DNA of 64,000 bases from Paraphysomonas bandaiensis (lineage: Eukaryota; Chrysophyceae): assembly GCA_965644295.1 (NCBI GenBank), contig CBFFRP010000214.1:26944-90943 (forward strand). The letters are read 5' to 3'. This document shows positions 52,827 through 63,955 of the stretch, piece by piece (position 1 is the first letter of the stretch; every line of letters starts with the position of its first letter). The notes under the pieces were generated by a model. That model saw only the letters and a list, made by a program, of their open reading frames with translations, made no database searches and was not told the DNA's origin. The position numbers and the translations under genes are program-made.

Positions 52827-53240
52827 CAATGAATAATAGGAGTGTGTGAGTTCAATGTTCAATGTACAGAGTTCAAAAAGTTTTTTTTATCCTTATGTCA
52901 AATACTTATGGAATGTGGTATTTACAGAGTTTAGCTTCCCTTCCCTTATAAGGATGTGCATCGCAAGTGTAGAGATATAACTGAAGAACTGAAGTCATTT
53001 TGGCTATAAGTTGAAATTGCGATTACTTGGAGCAGCGCTTACAACGGGTAGAATATTAGGACGCTAGTGACGTAAATATCGCCATCATGATGCGTCAGAA
53101 GCCCGCAACCATCTGCTTATTGCAGCACAGATTCCATTTACAATTATTACATAAAATATGTGGTCAATGAAATAGTCTCATTTCATTTAAGCCATCACCA
53201 CATACATCTGTTTCACAGGATCACGAAATACAAGGCTAAG
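52827..53240. other. Intergenic, 3' flank of the 511-residue gene
   Basis: Nothing recognised beyond a T-run at ~52,880. Confidence 0.35.
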
Positions 53241-54883
53241 CTAATTATGATCAATTCCACCATTTGATGTATCCACTGTTCTCTTAAATTCTCTTTTACG
53301 TCGAAACTGTGACTTAATTTGTGCCAAACTAACAGACTCTGAAACTTTCGTCCTGGCTCTTCTCTGTTGCTCAGACAGTATAACTTCCGTAACTAACTCT
53401 CGATCGCACGGGGATAAATCCACCCCAAAGAGAACCTGCGACGAAATTAGGTACAGAGCAAGTTAAACTTTAAGGCTGAGCACCTGCAACCGGTTTTGAA
53501 GAACACTTTGTAAGCATTCCACATTAGATGCATCAGCACCTTGTAGCTGCAGTGCTGCTTCCTTCTTCAATTCACTGCAACAATACTGTAGCGGGTTGCC
53601 CCTACCCAACCAACCACTAACAAGCTCACAGGCCAGCTCCTCTACCACCACTGCAACAGCAATGATGGCACTCGGCATCACTCTTCCTGTCAGTCTTCGC
53701 CGCTTTGTACACTTCTGCTCAGCCATTGCCGAGATACACTCAACCATGTCTCTTGTAGGGCTCGCAGCATGAGCGTGGGAAGGTGGAGCAACATCCGCGC
53801 TCGACTCATCTTCAAACAATGACGATACACGATGCGCAAAGGAGCCATCCTCGCGGATCCTGTCGCAGTACATCTGGCACCTACGAGACAGGGCGGCACT
53901 CTCTAACAGGGTATTGGATGACGAAAAACTGGGATGCACTTCCTTTCTGATCGAGGCTTGTTCAGATTCTGCCAAAAGGGAGGCTAACCTAAGACAGCAT
54001 TACAACACATCTCCAGAGCATGGGTGTCCCATTAAATGTCGACCCACCTTGCCCTCTTGCGCGTGCGTGAACAGAGTAGATATTCATTTGCAGATGGGGG
54101 TACTGCATGCAGCTTCGCGTCACTGCTAGTTATATTTCCTATCATACTTGCAGTGACATATTTCGAGAAATCTGTGCTCTGGTTGGATGGAAGTAGATCA
54201 GATGCTGCTACATAGGCGGCCGTTACCTCAGAGGCAGGTCCCTCATCGCATCTAAGCCCTGCAAGTAGCATGTCACCGCGAACTGACATGTGCTGAGGCA
54301 AACTCTCAAAAGACTCGGGTACTGATTGAAGTGATGGAGCAGGCAGTGCCCGGAATATGTCCTGCACGAGATCCACGTAATACGGGAACATCCATAAATG
54401 CTTTTCACCAAGTTCCCAGTCAAGTAATCGTCTATCCAGAGACACAATCGCATCGCATGACACAGGAATCGCAGTTGACATTTGCATGCTGAAATGGTTG
54501 TTCATACCGCTCCACATACTTAACCGCCCAGAGTCAAACGAATAAACGTAAGTGTAAGAACTCTGCATCGATATCATGTTCCTGTTGGACTCATGGGTGA
54601 GCACATGAGGACCACGACTGTTCGTCTTGATATGAACAGCTCGTTCAAGAAACGACGCAACGATAGTGTGTACGTCACTTTCTCGCACAACATCCACGGT
54701 AGTTATCTTAGTTTTAGTAGAAAAAGTTGCCTGATATAAGTTTACAGCAAGCTGATGACCAACAATTAGATTCATATGATTAGATTCATATGCACTAGCA
54801 GTTCTAATTACCTCAATTGAAAATTTTATCAACGCTGCGATTTCAAAACCCTGCAGCGCTTCCCGTTGCAGAGCGCGAGGCAC
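53241..54883 (-). CDS. Unrecognised 511-residue protein
   Basis: Three exons (54,883-54,048; 53,988-53,484; 53,435-53,241) with 59- and 48-nt introns join in frame. I do not recognise the family. Residues ~1-240 look like an alpha/beta domain (FEIAALIKFSIEVIRTASAY; MNLIVGHQLAVNLYQATFST; VVRESDVHTIVASFLERAVH; SLDRRLLDWELGEKHLWMFP). Across the first junction is a basic stretch (CSRTRKRAR). The second part is Ser/Ala-rich, then helical with a KRRRL cluster (possible nuclear signal) and AIIAVAVVVEELACELV. The last exon (VDLSPCDRELVTEVILSEQQ-RRART) is charged and helical. Composition suggests a nuclear or chromatin-associated protein. The continuity of frame over 1.5 kb and correct splice signals make it a real gene. 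Confidence 0.72.
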
Positions 54884-54974
54884 ACTGAATTCATATATAT
54901 TGACCGCCCTTTTGCTATAGCACAGTAAACATCACGCTAAAGAATTCCTCAATATATCACATACTCTGATTGCA

Positions 54975-55066
54975 GTGGTATGTTCTCCGCAGTGCCGAAT
55001 GAGACAAAAACCTTTGACGAGGAAATGGAACTCAATCCTTTTCTTTTGCGATACACACAAAAATGA
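54975..55066 (+). pseudogene. Possible C-terminal fragment of a glyoxalase II-like enzyme
   Basis: SAVPNETKTFDEEMELNPFL-LRYTQK followed by a stop resembles the C-terminal end of hydroxyacylglutathione hydrolases (P-S-T-x-x-E-x-x-x-NPF-hR). It is preceded by a ...ttgcag acceptor-like sequence, but no upstream exons with the metal-binding HxHxDH were found. Weak call. Confidence 0.25.
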
Positions 55067-55289
55067 GAAAGAAGAGGCATTTGATCCCGTCTTTATATAA
55101 TTGTGCCGGGCTAGTGACGGCCACTACTCCAGATCTGGTTAACCCTCATCAACTCTCTTCTCTTCTCTGCTTCGTCTGTTTGCTGCAATGCGGAGTAGGA
55201 ATACTGTACGTATACCACAGTATTCTATACACCACAGTATTCTATACTGCAGTCAAGCAAGGGAAAAACTGAAAATCGCAGCATTTTAG

Positions 55290-55830
55290 TAGGAAAAATT
55301 GTTGTCTGCCTTCCGCAAAGATACCATCACTCACCGCTTTAAGCAGGAAACTTGTGTTGTTATCGAGACCCTGCTTCAAAGGACTACGAAGTTCGTGGTG
55401 CGAATGTTGTATGGCAGTAGAGGGCAGTTCGTATTTCTCTCAAGGCAGTTGTGCACAATATATTGACTATGGGAAACGTCGATTGGATGCATTTGACCCA
55501 GAAAAAGTTGCTGTCATGCGTAAACATGTCGAGTGAGGATATCATACTGAAGGAGGAAACAATGCAACAGAAAAGCATCAGATGAGTGTTGCAAAAACGC
55601 TGCAGAAACAGCCCGATTTAATGCTCTGTCCCTGGTTGCGCAGGATGTCGAGAAGACTGCCATTCTAGCTGTTAAAAGTGCTAAAGTACTAGATCCTGCT
55701 AATGAAGTGACTAGAGTACATGAACTTTAAGCACAATTGGAGTGTAATAGAATTTTCACTTCCTCTCGGCAATTTAAGGATTTTGTAGTTACCTTCAATT
55801 CTTGCTACAGAGCATTGGTATATCTATAAA
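55290..55830 (+). pseudogene. Broken gene with coiled-coil-like text
   Basis: Protein-like segments follow each other in different frames: AFRKDTITHRFKQETCVVIE-TLLQRTTKFVVRML, SSYFSQGSCAQYIDYGKRRL-DAFDPEKVAVMRKHVE, KASDECCKNAAETARFNALS-LVAQDVEKTAILAVKSAKVL, and CNRIFTSSRQFKDFVVTFNS-CYRAL. No splice pairs reconcile them all and one stop interrupts the last two. The helical, heptad-rich text recalls BAR or coiled-coil proteins. Divergent to the 511-residue gene, which fits the paired layout of intact genes, so it may be a recently lost partner. Confidence 0.45.
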
Positions 55831-55902
55831 GTCTCTATTTATGTTTTGATTATTTCGTAGTGATATTGCAAACTATTTTATAAAGATGACAGTAGTAAGG
55901 GT

Positions 55903-56345
55903 TGAGTTTTGTTGTTTGAGAGCAATTATAAGCCGTAGTTCTAAGGTATATGAATTATGACCGTACTTGAATATTGAATACAATAGTATTAGGATTCAGC
56001 TTAATACATGATTGTATCTGTGAGTTATAATGTTAAATGAAATATACCATGAACTGAATTAGAGAGAGTATCTGTCGAAGATACGTGATCGTCATCATAA
56101 CGTCGTCATTATCAGTTACACTTCTAACTATTCCGTTATGCATGATAGCTACGTTCTATATTATTATTCATAATTTTCACTCTATCGTGTTCATTACTGA
56201 CACTCTAATAATCACAACATTGTTTTACTATTATAAAGATCAATTCTTTATTAATAATGATGATAATACAACACGAACTATTGCGACGATAGGAAAAATA
56301 GCAGTGAAATTGAAATATATTGACTGTGAGAATGATTGATATAAA
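55903..56345 (+). repeat. LTR-like relic, possibly a solo LTR
   Basis: Starts GTTGAGTTTTGTTGTTTGAG-AGCAATTATAAGC, similar to 50,806, and ends near TATTGACTGTGAGAATGATT, similar to the ends noted at ~907 and ~45,285. The 85-codon open frame inside (56,085-56,339) is hydrophobic, AT-driven and without family support. Confidence 0.45.
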
Positions 56346-57094
56346 TAGTTGAGATAGCATGAATTTGGCGAATGACAATGAATGTTTATAATTTATAATT
56401 CCAGTATTGTGTACATCATTACGTTCTGCTATTTAAGTCTTTATCTATTAAATTTAACTTGTAGTAGTACAGTATTGACTGAATTACATTAAGAGGGATA
56501 TAGTGAAATAAATTATGATGTCAAAAGCACAACTTAAATCGACATTTTTTGAAAAATTACCAGATTTAGAGCGTTCACCAGGGTTTGGTCATCACATCAA
56601 CTTATAGTGTGTAGTAGTCAACCAAAACACCAGCAGATGGGACTCCACATTTCCAATGATTGACGGCTATTGGTTTCTATCTACTGGTCACTTCTTGCTA
56701 AAAATAGCAGCAACTAAATTGTAATTAACATTAACCCTAGTCTCCAATAATAAGTAGTACTTATATATATATATGAAACCTGGTGGAATTACTTTATCAG
56801 GATTTCTCACGATCACACCGACTTTATAATGATAATATACTGTATGCCAAGTCTAATTCCAAGTTAAATAATATGGAGCATTTATTTCAAGCTGGTGCAA
56901 CTCTATTGAAATTCTTTCAAAATGTCTACCAGTAAATTTACAGGAGGAAGGTAAACACATTAATGCTTTTTCTGAAAAGAGGCAGCAGTCGTAAAGATTC
57001 AAGGTGCAACAAAAAGCGTTACTTACTATCCGGACAGACGGTAGAAAAGGATTATAAATTAATATTATATATAATATTATCGTCGCCTTCTCCC
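56346..57094. other. Intergenic with a palindromic element
   Basis: Between ~56,556 (TTACCAGATTTAGAGCGTTC-ACCAGGGTTTGG) and ~56,810 (GAAACCTGGTGGAATTACTT-TATCAGGATTTC) the ends are inverted relatives of the AAACCTGGT hairpin family, so this may be a ~255-bp MITE. Otherwise nothing recognised. Confidence 0.45.
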
Positions 57095-57750
57095 TCACAA
57101 CAAAGTCGGATTGCACCTTTATTCGTGGTGTCCTGGGTATTGGAGCACAATACAACTGCACCTTTTTTTCGCTGGACTTCGTACCCTCGAAATTATAGCA
57201 GTTGTTTCCCTTCTTCAACCGCTTTACGCTGCTGCCAAACAAATGCTCCAGGACCGCAGTTGTCGTCACGATGTCGCACCCAAAGGGCCACATCGCCTCC
57301 CCCCGAAACCGCGTCCACAATATATATGTGGAAACACACGCGGCGAAATTCGCGGGTTCCCCGCAGACCGCGATAAAAACGTGATAACACACAATTGAAA
57401 TGTAGCAACACCCAGCGGAAACAGCAGGTTCTACGCGTACTACGTGTAAAAATCGGAGACCTAACGCGCCCGGGCCCCTCAGGTCCTCTTCCTCTTCAAC
57501 TTCTCCCGCCTCAGCGGATATGCCACGATGCCAACTCCATCAGCTACTCCTCTGCCCAAGTCCAACTCACGGCCCGAACCATTTCAAGACACACCGGAGT
57601 CCCAATCTACCCCCTCGCCCATGTATCTCAGGATAGGAACGTTCGACCCACTAATACAGAATTCACCTTCACAAAGTCCTGCGGTGCCGTACTCCAAGGG
57701 GCGTCCCCTGACTAACCCCTTCTGTACCTCACGTTCATAGAGAGCTTCTC
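57095..57750 (+). mobile_element. RepA-long copy 4
   Basis: Starts CCCTCACAACAAAGTCGGAT with TTCGTGGTGTCCTGGG, a RepA 5' end. It continues into GC-rich text (LQDRSCRHDVAPKGPHRLPP-KPRP; later IQNSPSQSPAVPYSKGRPLT) that matches 32,900-33,350. It therefore shows the RepA 5' end joined to the coding-like body, complementing the copy at 32,880, which shows the body joined to the 3' end. It ends against the broken copia at ~57,770. Confidence 0.65.
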
Positions 57751-57788
57751 CCTCACATATACACGAACGAAAGTGGCAGAGCCAACAA

Positions 57789-59163
57789 TTATGCTCCAGT
57801 GGTAAAAGCGGTAACAGTGAGATTGCTTTTAGCAATCGCTTTTGTTATGAATATGGTGGTGCATCAACTCGACGTATCTAATGCATTTTTGTATGCAGAT
57901 ATACAAGGAGATGTGTATATATATGTATGCTACACCAGATTTTAAATTGCCACCAGGACATTGTTTTAAACTGAAGAAAAGTTTATATGTGGTCTTCGAA
58001 GCTCACCACGGTCATGGTAAATGTCTTAACAAGTTTATTATTAAGTCCTTGCATTTTATATCATGTATGTATACTTGACCCATGTTTATATTTTACACGG
58101 ATCAGGGGTGAATTAGTTCTGTTAGTAATATATGTAGATGATATGCTGATAGCATGTATGTCGAGATACGAGTATTATTTTGGAAATTAAGCGACGAGTA
58201 TGTGAAAGGTTCGATATTACAGATATGAATGAGATTAGCCAGTTTTTGAACGTGAGAGTGACGAGAACTCAGAATTGTCTTAAACTTGACCAGACAGTGT
58301 GTACATCAAAAAGATATTGGCGAAGTATGTGGATTTTCTGGGTCCAAGGGACAAGACTCGGCGATACCCACTACCTAGTGATGTCATGGATAGGATCAAA
58401 GTGGGAGTGGAACATGTGCATTCGACTGAAGAGCAGGAATTAGTTGACAATTTTCCTTATAGTCCACTAATAGGAGCGTTACTCTATTTATCTATGAATA
58501 CAAGGCCGGATATATCATATGCAGTGGGAGTATTGTCACGATTCTTAACGAAAGTGAATATCACTGTATGTAAACTAATGATACATTTAATGCAGTATGT
58601 ACGAGGTACTACGGAAAAAGGCATTCAATATAGAGGGAAGATTTTGATCTTCATATGTTCACGGATGCTGACTGGGCGGGTGATCCGTTGACGAGGAGAT
58701 CAACTTCAGGTTATGTTATGTGTGGAGTTGGTGGACCACTATCGTGGGGCTCCAAACTTCAGTCTACTGTAGCTACATCGACTATGCAAGCAGAGTATCA
58801 ATGCTTATATAATGGATTACAGGAAATGATATCGTCTCGGGGGGTGACTGGAGAAGTAGGGTTGAAAATAGACGAGCCCACACCATTATTCCTGGATAGT
58901 CAAAGTGCTCAGGATATATCGGAAAATCCAGTGCAACATCAACGATCGAAACATATCGAGATTAAGTATCATATGATTAGAGAGCATGTAGATCCCGAAC
59001 AGTTTAATACAGCGAAATTAATTCATGTGAGCAGTCGACAACAGATGGCTGTGTGTGGTCCAATATTCATTGAACAGAGGGAGCGAAATCTTGGGGAAAA
59101 ATTTAAGACTACTGCACAAATTATCGCAGAGGTACCCAAGGTAAAGAGAGTTCGTCGTAACTA
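57789..59163 (+). pseudogene. Ty1/copia reverse transcriptase and RNase H, frameshifted
   Basis: 5'-truncated copia. Begins at NYAPVVKAVTVRLLLAIAFV, then VHQLDVSNAFLYADIQGDVY, KSLYVVFEAHHGHGKCLNKF (the KALYGLRQ-region, mutated), LLVIYVDDMLIACMS (catalytic YVDD kept), DMNEISQFLNVRVTRTQ, LIGALLYLSMNTRPDISYAV, MFTDADWAGDPLTRRSTSGY, SKLQSTVATSTMQAEYQC and QRSKHIEIKYHMIREHVD. At least four frame changes. Gag, protease and integrase are absent. It is related to but distinct from the element at 15.5 kb and lies on the opposite strand. Confidence 0.93.
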
Positions 59164-59299
59164 GTTAGAGGTGAACGAATGGTGGGAGCTAGCTATACCA
59201 GCGGAGTCATACGTCCACCAGTGTCCTATGAGGTTCGGTGGTTGCGTATCCGATAGCAATGTTCTTCACAAATTTTAGAATGTTTAACTACATCCAATT

Positions 59300-59665
59300 G
59301 AGTGGGAGTGTTGAGTTCTGCAATATGATGTGATATATATTGTGCAGTTGAAGTGAGTTAACAGTGTGCAATAGGTAAAGTCAACTCATAGGTGTAACGG
59401 GTGATTATAGTTACAAAGGAATTAAATTCAGTTACTGATGTGTGACTATACAAGATATAGAACTGACTGATGAACATATGATAAACAGATGTTGCTAAGA
59501 ACAGATGTTTCAACATATGTTACACGAATATGTAGTGAAGTGTTCAGAATAATAATCATAATTTATTTCTTACTTGAAAGTCCGTTGTATTCAACAGAGC
59601 AAGGTTAAGGTTTACGTGTAGAGCAAAGTTAACTTCAGTGAAATGTCCAATTCGAACAGGGGCAG
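59300..59665 (+). repeat. Polypurine tract and 3' LTR of the broken copia
   Basis: TTGAGTGGGAG at ~59,298-59,308 is the polypurine tract, as in the intact element. The LTR then starts TGTTGAGTTCTGCAATATGA (59,309). Its end is uncertain; GAAATGTCCAATTCGAACAG at ~59,640-59,660 is a candidate because pieces of it occur at 33,860. No partner LTR is present to the left. Confidence 0.6.
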
Positions 59666-59916
59666 CAATAGTATTAGTATTGTATTGCTTACTTTTTATA
59701 ACCATAAAAGTAAAGGTACACTAACCCTAATTCTAATCAAAAAGTTTTGTTAACCCAATACTTATAACCCTATCCCAAATCGAATAGTTTGAACCTAATC
59801 CTAGCTCTGTATTTTATAATAGTATCAAAATACCCTACGCATGATATCTTGCCAGAGCTCCTGTGAAATACATTGCGGATTTATGTAAGAACCAGGTCAA
59901 AATACAAATTGTTTCA
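59666..59916. other. Intergenic
   Basis: A/T-rich. Contains loosely telomere-like AACCCTAA/AACCTAATCC pieces (59,720-59,810). No gene. Confidence 0.35.
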
Positions 59917-61376
59917 TTAATTAAAGTAAGTTGAGTATGCTTGACGTATGGGTCCTCCTCCAAGACAAATATCTCCTGAGTATAATGCTAATATCTGCCC
60001 TGGTGCTGGCGCCCGCATCGGTTCACCCCGAGAATCAATGCGTAGGACCATACGTCCACTACTACTTTCTCGGCATATATTCGTAGGGGTGGGTGCCGAT
60101 GATAGGGAAAGAGGTGATACATCATCACGTATATCTACAGTTGATCTAAATAGGGTCACTGTACAGGGAAGGGGGGTCTGCTGATGCCGGAATTGCATTT
60201 CGCAATCCATTGATCCAATTCCTTCGCAGCTACTATTCAGTCCACTTGGAATTTCCCCTGCCACCCAGTTAAATTCATCCCATAGTACCTCTACCGCCTC
60301 GCAGAATAGAGAGGGGTGTCGCGATCCACCCGCAACGTACACATTTCCAGTACTTCGGGACTTGCGGGCTACGAAATACTTCTCCGGGCTCCCACCTATG
60401 CGCGCTTTTTGTCCCAAAGTGAGAAGTTCTGCTCCTGCATGCTCTCCCACTTGTTTTCCAGATGTAAGATCAATGAATCTACAAATTACGCCTAAATACA
60501 TTACATGTTAAGCTATTTGATTTTCACCTACCTCCCGCGTGTAGGGTTCAGGTAGTTAGGAAGAAATTGGTCCATCCTCCGTTTACCTATGAAGCAAACA
60601 CCCATGCTCTCCCTTTTCTGTAGTACGCGTAGTCCTTCAAAAAGAGGGCACGCGGCTGCTAATTTGCGCACTTCTGACTTAAGCATATTCCCTAAAGGAA
60701 ACAGGACCCGAGACAGAGATCGGCCCTGAAATGTAGAGAGCATTTAGTCATCATTGTAGTTTTGCACTGGAATACTTCCCAACCTCTGTGCAGCATAGGA
60801 AGTACGACTGATCTTTGGATGGATCTAAACCCCGGAGAAGTAAAGGATGCCCGGTAAGATGCTCCTGTTGTTCCACTCTGGCGTAATGACCAGTGGCCAT
60901 TAAGTCGAAACCAAGTTCATCCAAAACATGTTTCCGAAAGCTGTTAAACTTTATGTGACGATTACAGTAGACATCCGGATTAGGAGTCTGCATCCCACTT
61001 TCGTAAGCACTTACAAACGGAGAAAACACGTTATTCCAATACTCCTTCACGAAGGACACCTGACCCATCACAGATGTCACTTAACGATACGAATGGAGGA
61101 TATATCAACCTCAATGCTCTCTATGCCCAGCCGCTTGCACACGTCCTTCATGTCGATCTGGTCTTGATGCAGAGGACATTCTCCTGATCCTGACTCATCA
61201 GATTGGTCCCAGTTTCTCATGAAAACACCGGAGACAGCGTATCCCTGTTGTTTGAGCAGCAGAGCAGACACAGCCGAGTCGATGCCCCCGGACATGGCGA
61301 CCGCCACTGTGGTAACACATCTGCAACGAGACTGTAAAGAGACACCCCATCCATGCAGGCGATTAACACGTCTCAT
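59917..61376 (-). CDS. TRMU: tRNA-specific 2-thiouridylase, mitochondrial type
   Basis: Four exons (61,376-61,110; 61,059-60,784; 60,725-60,532; 60,478-59,917), introns 50, 58 and 53 nt, joining in frame to 432 residues. It thiolates U34 of tRNAs for Lys, Glu and Gln; eukaryotic TRMU/MTU1 acts in mitochondria. PP-loop [20 protein letters not shown] (SGGxDS, 29-34), [20 protein letters not shown], catalytic cysteine C121 in [15 protein letters not shown] and C225 in [11 protein letters not shown], the [12 protein letters not shown] motif and [10 protein letters not shown]. The basic N-terminus ([19 protein letters not shown]) fits a mitochondrial presequence. Exon ends were fixed by matching family spacing: [12 protein letters not shown] and [18 protein letters not shown]. 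The C-terminal beta-barrel has a Ser-rich insertion (~residues 340-395). Divergent to the sulfotransferase gene, ~400 bases between starts. Confidence 0.93.
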
Positions 61377-61775
61377 GTATAAGATCTAGTGTCGAGCGCA
61401 CCATATGAGTGAATGTGTGTGTATACCGCAACCATAACACACTTAACTCACTTCCTCTTGCTGCTTCCTGCACACCAGAGGTGTGGAATATTCTGTAGTC
61501 GAAAAGTACAGCAGTATACTGTACAGGTGCAGAGTCCGGGATCATCATATACGTAGGAATTCCTACAATACGTATAGACTATACTGTATACACTGTACCA
61601 GTCCAGCGCAGTTGTTTGGGATGGCTCACACAAATCCGCAAATCAGACGAGCGAAAGTTGCTTGTTGAACTCGAGAGGGACTCGTGCAGTTGTGATACTT
61701 TTGTTCACGCTACTCATGATATTTGCCGCACTAATCATCTGAGATTGGGCTCTTCGCTCTCGATAGACTGTTGCT

Positions 61776-63046
61776 ATGAATGTATTGCATGAAGTCCTGT
61801 TTGTTTTGTGTATATTTTTAGGGGTCTACCAAACACATGCTGCTTCACACGCCTTTCACTCTGACCAGCACTTTAGAAATCTCAGAGATCGATCGGAACA
61901 GCACTGTCTGCGCCGAAGCAATATTAAAGTTGGCAATTTGATAGACCCGCGATCACGAGTCGATTTGACTAAAGGCTGTGTATTGTATTACTTACATAAC
62001 CATAAAAGGTCTACTCTGCCGCATTTGCTATGCTGTGTATATTTCTCTTATGTTGTTTTAATTTGTAGTGGTGGAACTACTATGTGTTCGACTGCAAAAC
62101 GAGGTGGTTTCAATGTTAATATCAAAGAAAATTGTAACGTACCTCCGACTGAACGGCGTAATGCGGAGGCATATATATCTCACCATAATCTTACATTCGT
62201 TGCTCAAGAAAATCCTTACTTTCAGCCCAATATGTCATCCAACAAGTATTTATATATGACAACCATTCGAAACCCTTTGAATCGAATAATTTCGCACTTG
62301 CACCACGAATTGTGTATAAGAACTGTGGAGAGTGCGAGGGAATACATGGCTCACCACCACTGTGATGTTGACATTGTGTCTGCTACTTTGTCTGACATCA
62401 TACTTAGCGATTGTTTCAACAAGACGCTTGGATTTATAGCTTCCAACTACTATATTAACATGTTCACTGGCTGTAAGATTCGTCGGATGTGTGACTCTAG
62501 TAGTTTACAGGAAGCGATCCGCAAACTTGACGCAATGTCAGTGATAGTGAAGACAGATACTTCGGTAGAGTACATTAAGTAAGTAAGAATAGCCTAGTTC
62601 CAAGTTTGCGCCCACGCTTTCGTAGGTATTCGAAGCTATTGGATCTGAAATTTTCCATGGGCTATCGGCCATCCTACCGGTCTGGGACCCATATCGACAG
62701 TGATGCAACGAAAATGCTTGGGTAAGTGTTTGTCTGGTTTTCCCAGTACTTATTACGTTTGATTTATGAACATTGTTGTAGAGGAAACCATACTGCGATG
62801 CAACGGTTATTGGCTATGAATGAATTGGATATGGAGTTTTATGAAGTTGCTTCCCGTAAGGCTGTGGAGAACTTTGAGAAGGATAGAGATGCGCTAGTAC
62901 AAATGGGAAAGTTTTCCTCATCTCTGCAAGGGCGGGTAAAAAGGAGGGCTTCATCTTTCGGTCTGTCGCATCCCCTTGCTCGATTCCATACTGGAGTGGT
63001 TGCTTCCCCTCTTGCGATGCCTTTCTGCGAAAAGTTTGTAGGATAA
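61776..63046 (+). CDS. Golgi-type carbohydrate sulfotransferase
   Basis: Four exons (61,776-62,008; 62,069-62,578; 62,626-62,721; 62,782-63,046), introns 60, 47 and 60 nt, joining in frame to 367 residues. The first intron is itself open and a multiple of three; removing it rebuilds the PAPS 5'-phosphosulfate motif YYLHNHK|SGGTTMCS at ~residue 78 (family: HxxKxGGTTL). The 3'-phosphate motif is TTIRNPLNRIISHLHHE (~145). The N-terminus MNVLHEVLFVLCIFLGVYQT is a signal anchor, so the enzyme faces the Golgi lumen. Such enzymes transfer sulfate from PAPS to sugars; together with the FkbM methyltransferase it suggests decorated extracellular polysaccharides. Acceptor unknown. The last exon is helical (MQRLLAMNELDMEFYEVASR). 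Divergent to TRMU. Confidence 0.88.
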
Positions 63047-63169
63047 TTCCTTAAGGGTAGTGGTTATCAGATTAGTGCAGTAGTATGGACTGATAATCGA
63101 TTGCGAGTTCTTACAGGAATATAACTTATAAAAACCTGTAATATACTCGTGAATGTGTCGACCAAACTA

Positions 63170-63200
63170 TTAGGGTTAGGGTTAGGGTTAGGGTTAGGTT
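63170..63200 (+). repeat. Interstitial telomere-type repeat (TTAGGG)n
   Basis: Five consecutive TTAGGG units (last one TTAGG-TT) beside the 3' flank of the sulfotransferase gene. It is far too short for a telomere, so it is an interstitial block or a chance/repair-inserted tract; it hints that TTAGGG could be this organism's telomere unit. Confidence 0.9.
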
Positions 63201-63339
63201 ACACTATCGCTATCACTGTGCCTGCTGTCATCAATTTGTAGAGATACATCGCCCTCATCATGGCCATATCCCTATATGCATCATGTTACAGTTAAGGCGA
63301 CTACATGTTGTACAGCAGAGTCACCAACGTACTTCGAAG

Positions 63340-63955
63340 ACCCCACTTTTCTACAAGAAGGTGAAGGTTATCGAGACGATTCGTTCCGCTGGAATTTCTT
63401 GGTGCCACTCTACCGGGGCTACCCGAGCAACCTGCTGTCCCCTGGCAGCTGCACTGAATCCACCTTTGCCCGAGTCCCGCTCAGCCGGTCGTCGAATGCT
63501 GCCACGAGGCGCCAGGCCACCAGGCAACCCTGTAGAGGACGAGGTGAGTGCCTGAGCAGCTCGAGCGGACTGGGGTTGTTCCAAGGCCCTTGCGAGCACT
63601 TTGATGTGACTGTTGGTGGCTGTGCTGTGGACCTTGCGGCTGCTGTGGGGTGTATAGTTGAATTTGAGGTGTAGAATCCTGCCACTGAGGTAGAGCGCAT
63701 CCTTCTCTGCCTGGGTCTGCTGCACGTCCACAGTCGATTTTATAAATGACACCCTTCTGAAGCCACAGACCACCGAGACGGTGTAGTTGATGACATTCAG
63801 GAGTCACGAATTTCAAACTACCCAAACTATCCCGTTCTTCCATGGATCTCATCCATGAAGGCGACTCAGAAGACCTTGTGGGAGTCAATAATGGATCGTG
63901 TGCATCACTATCACACCTCTCTTCCTTACTCCCACCACCAAATGGACATCATTTT
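63340..63955 (-). CDS. Possible partial gene, GC-rich, frame uncertain
   Basis: Base composition rises sharply and all three minus frames are open for long stretches. The best text is GGGSKEERCDSDAHDPLLTP-TRSSESPSWMRSMEERDSLG, then SLKFVTPECHQLHRLGGLWL-QK, and in a second frame QTQAEKDALYLSGRILHLKF ... KVLARALEQPQSARAAQALT. A splice GT at ~63,770 and AG at ~63,735 could join them, but the intron would be only ~33 nt. No family is recognised. The plus strand is also open (63,276-63,674) with a less protein-like composition. The gene would continue beyond neither side clearly. Confidence 0.35.

Noticed and set aside
56853-57411. Minus-strand 179-codon frame over the start of RepA-long copy 4
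   Set aside because: Antisense to the RepA 5' end and body; the plus-strand text is the one shared with other copies.
61448-61668. Short frames in the TRMU/sulfotransferase intergenic region
   Set aside because: Small, in both orientations, rich in Tyr from GTATAC steps; no family support.
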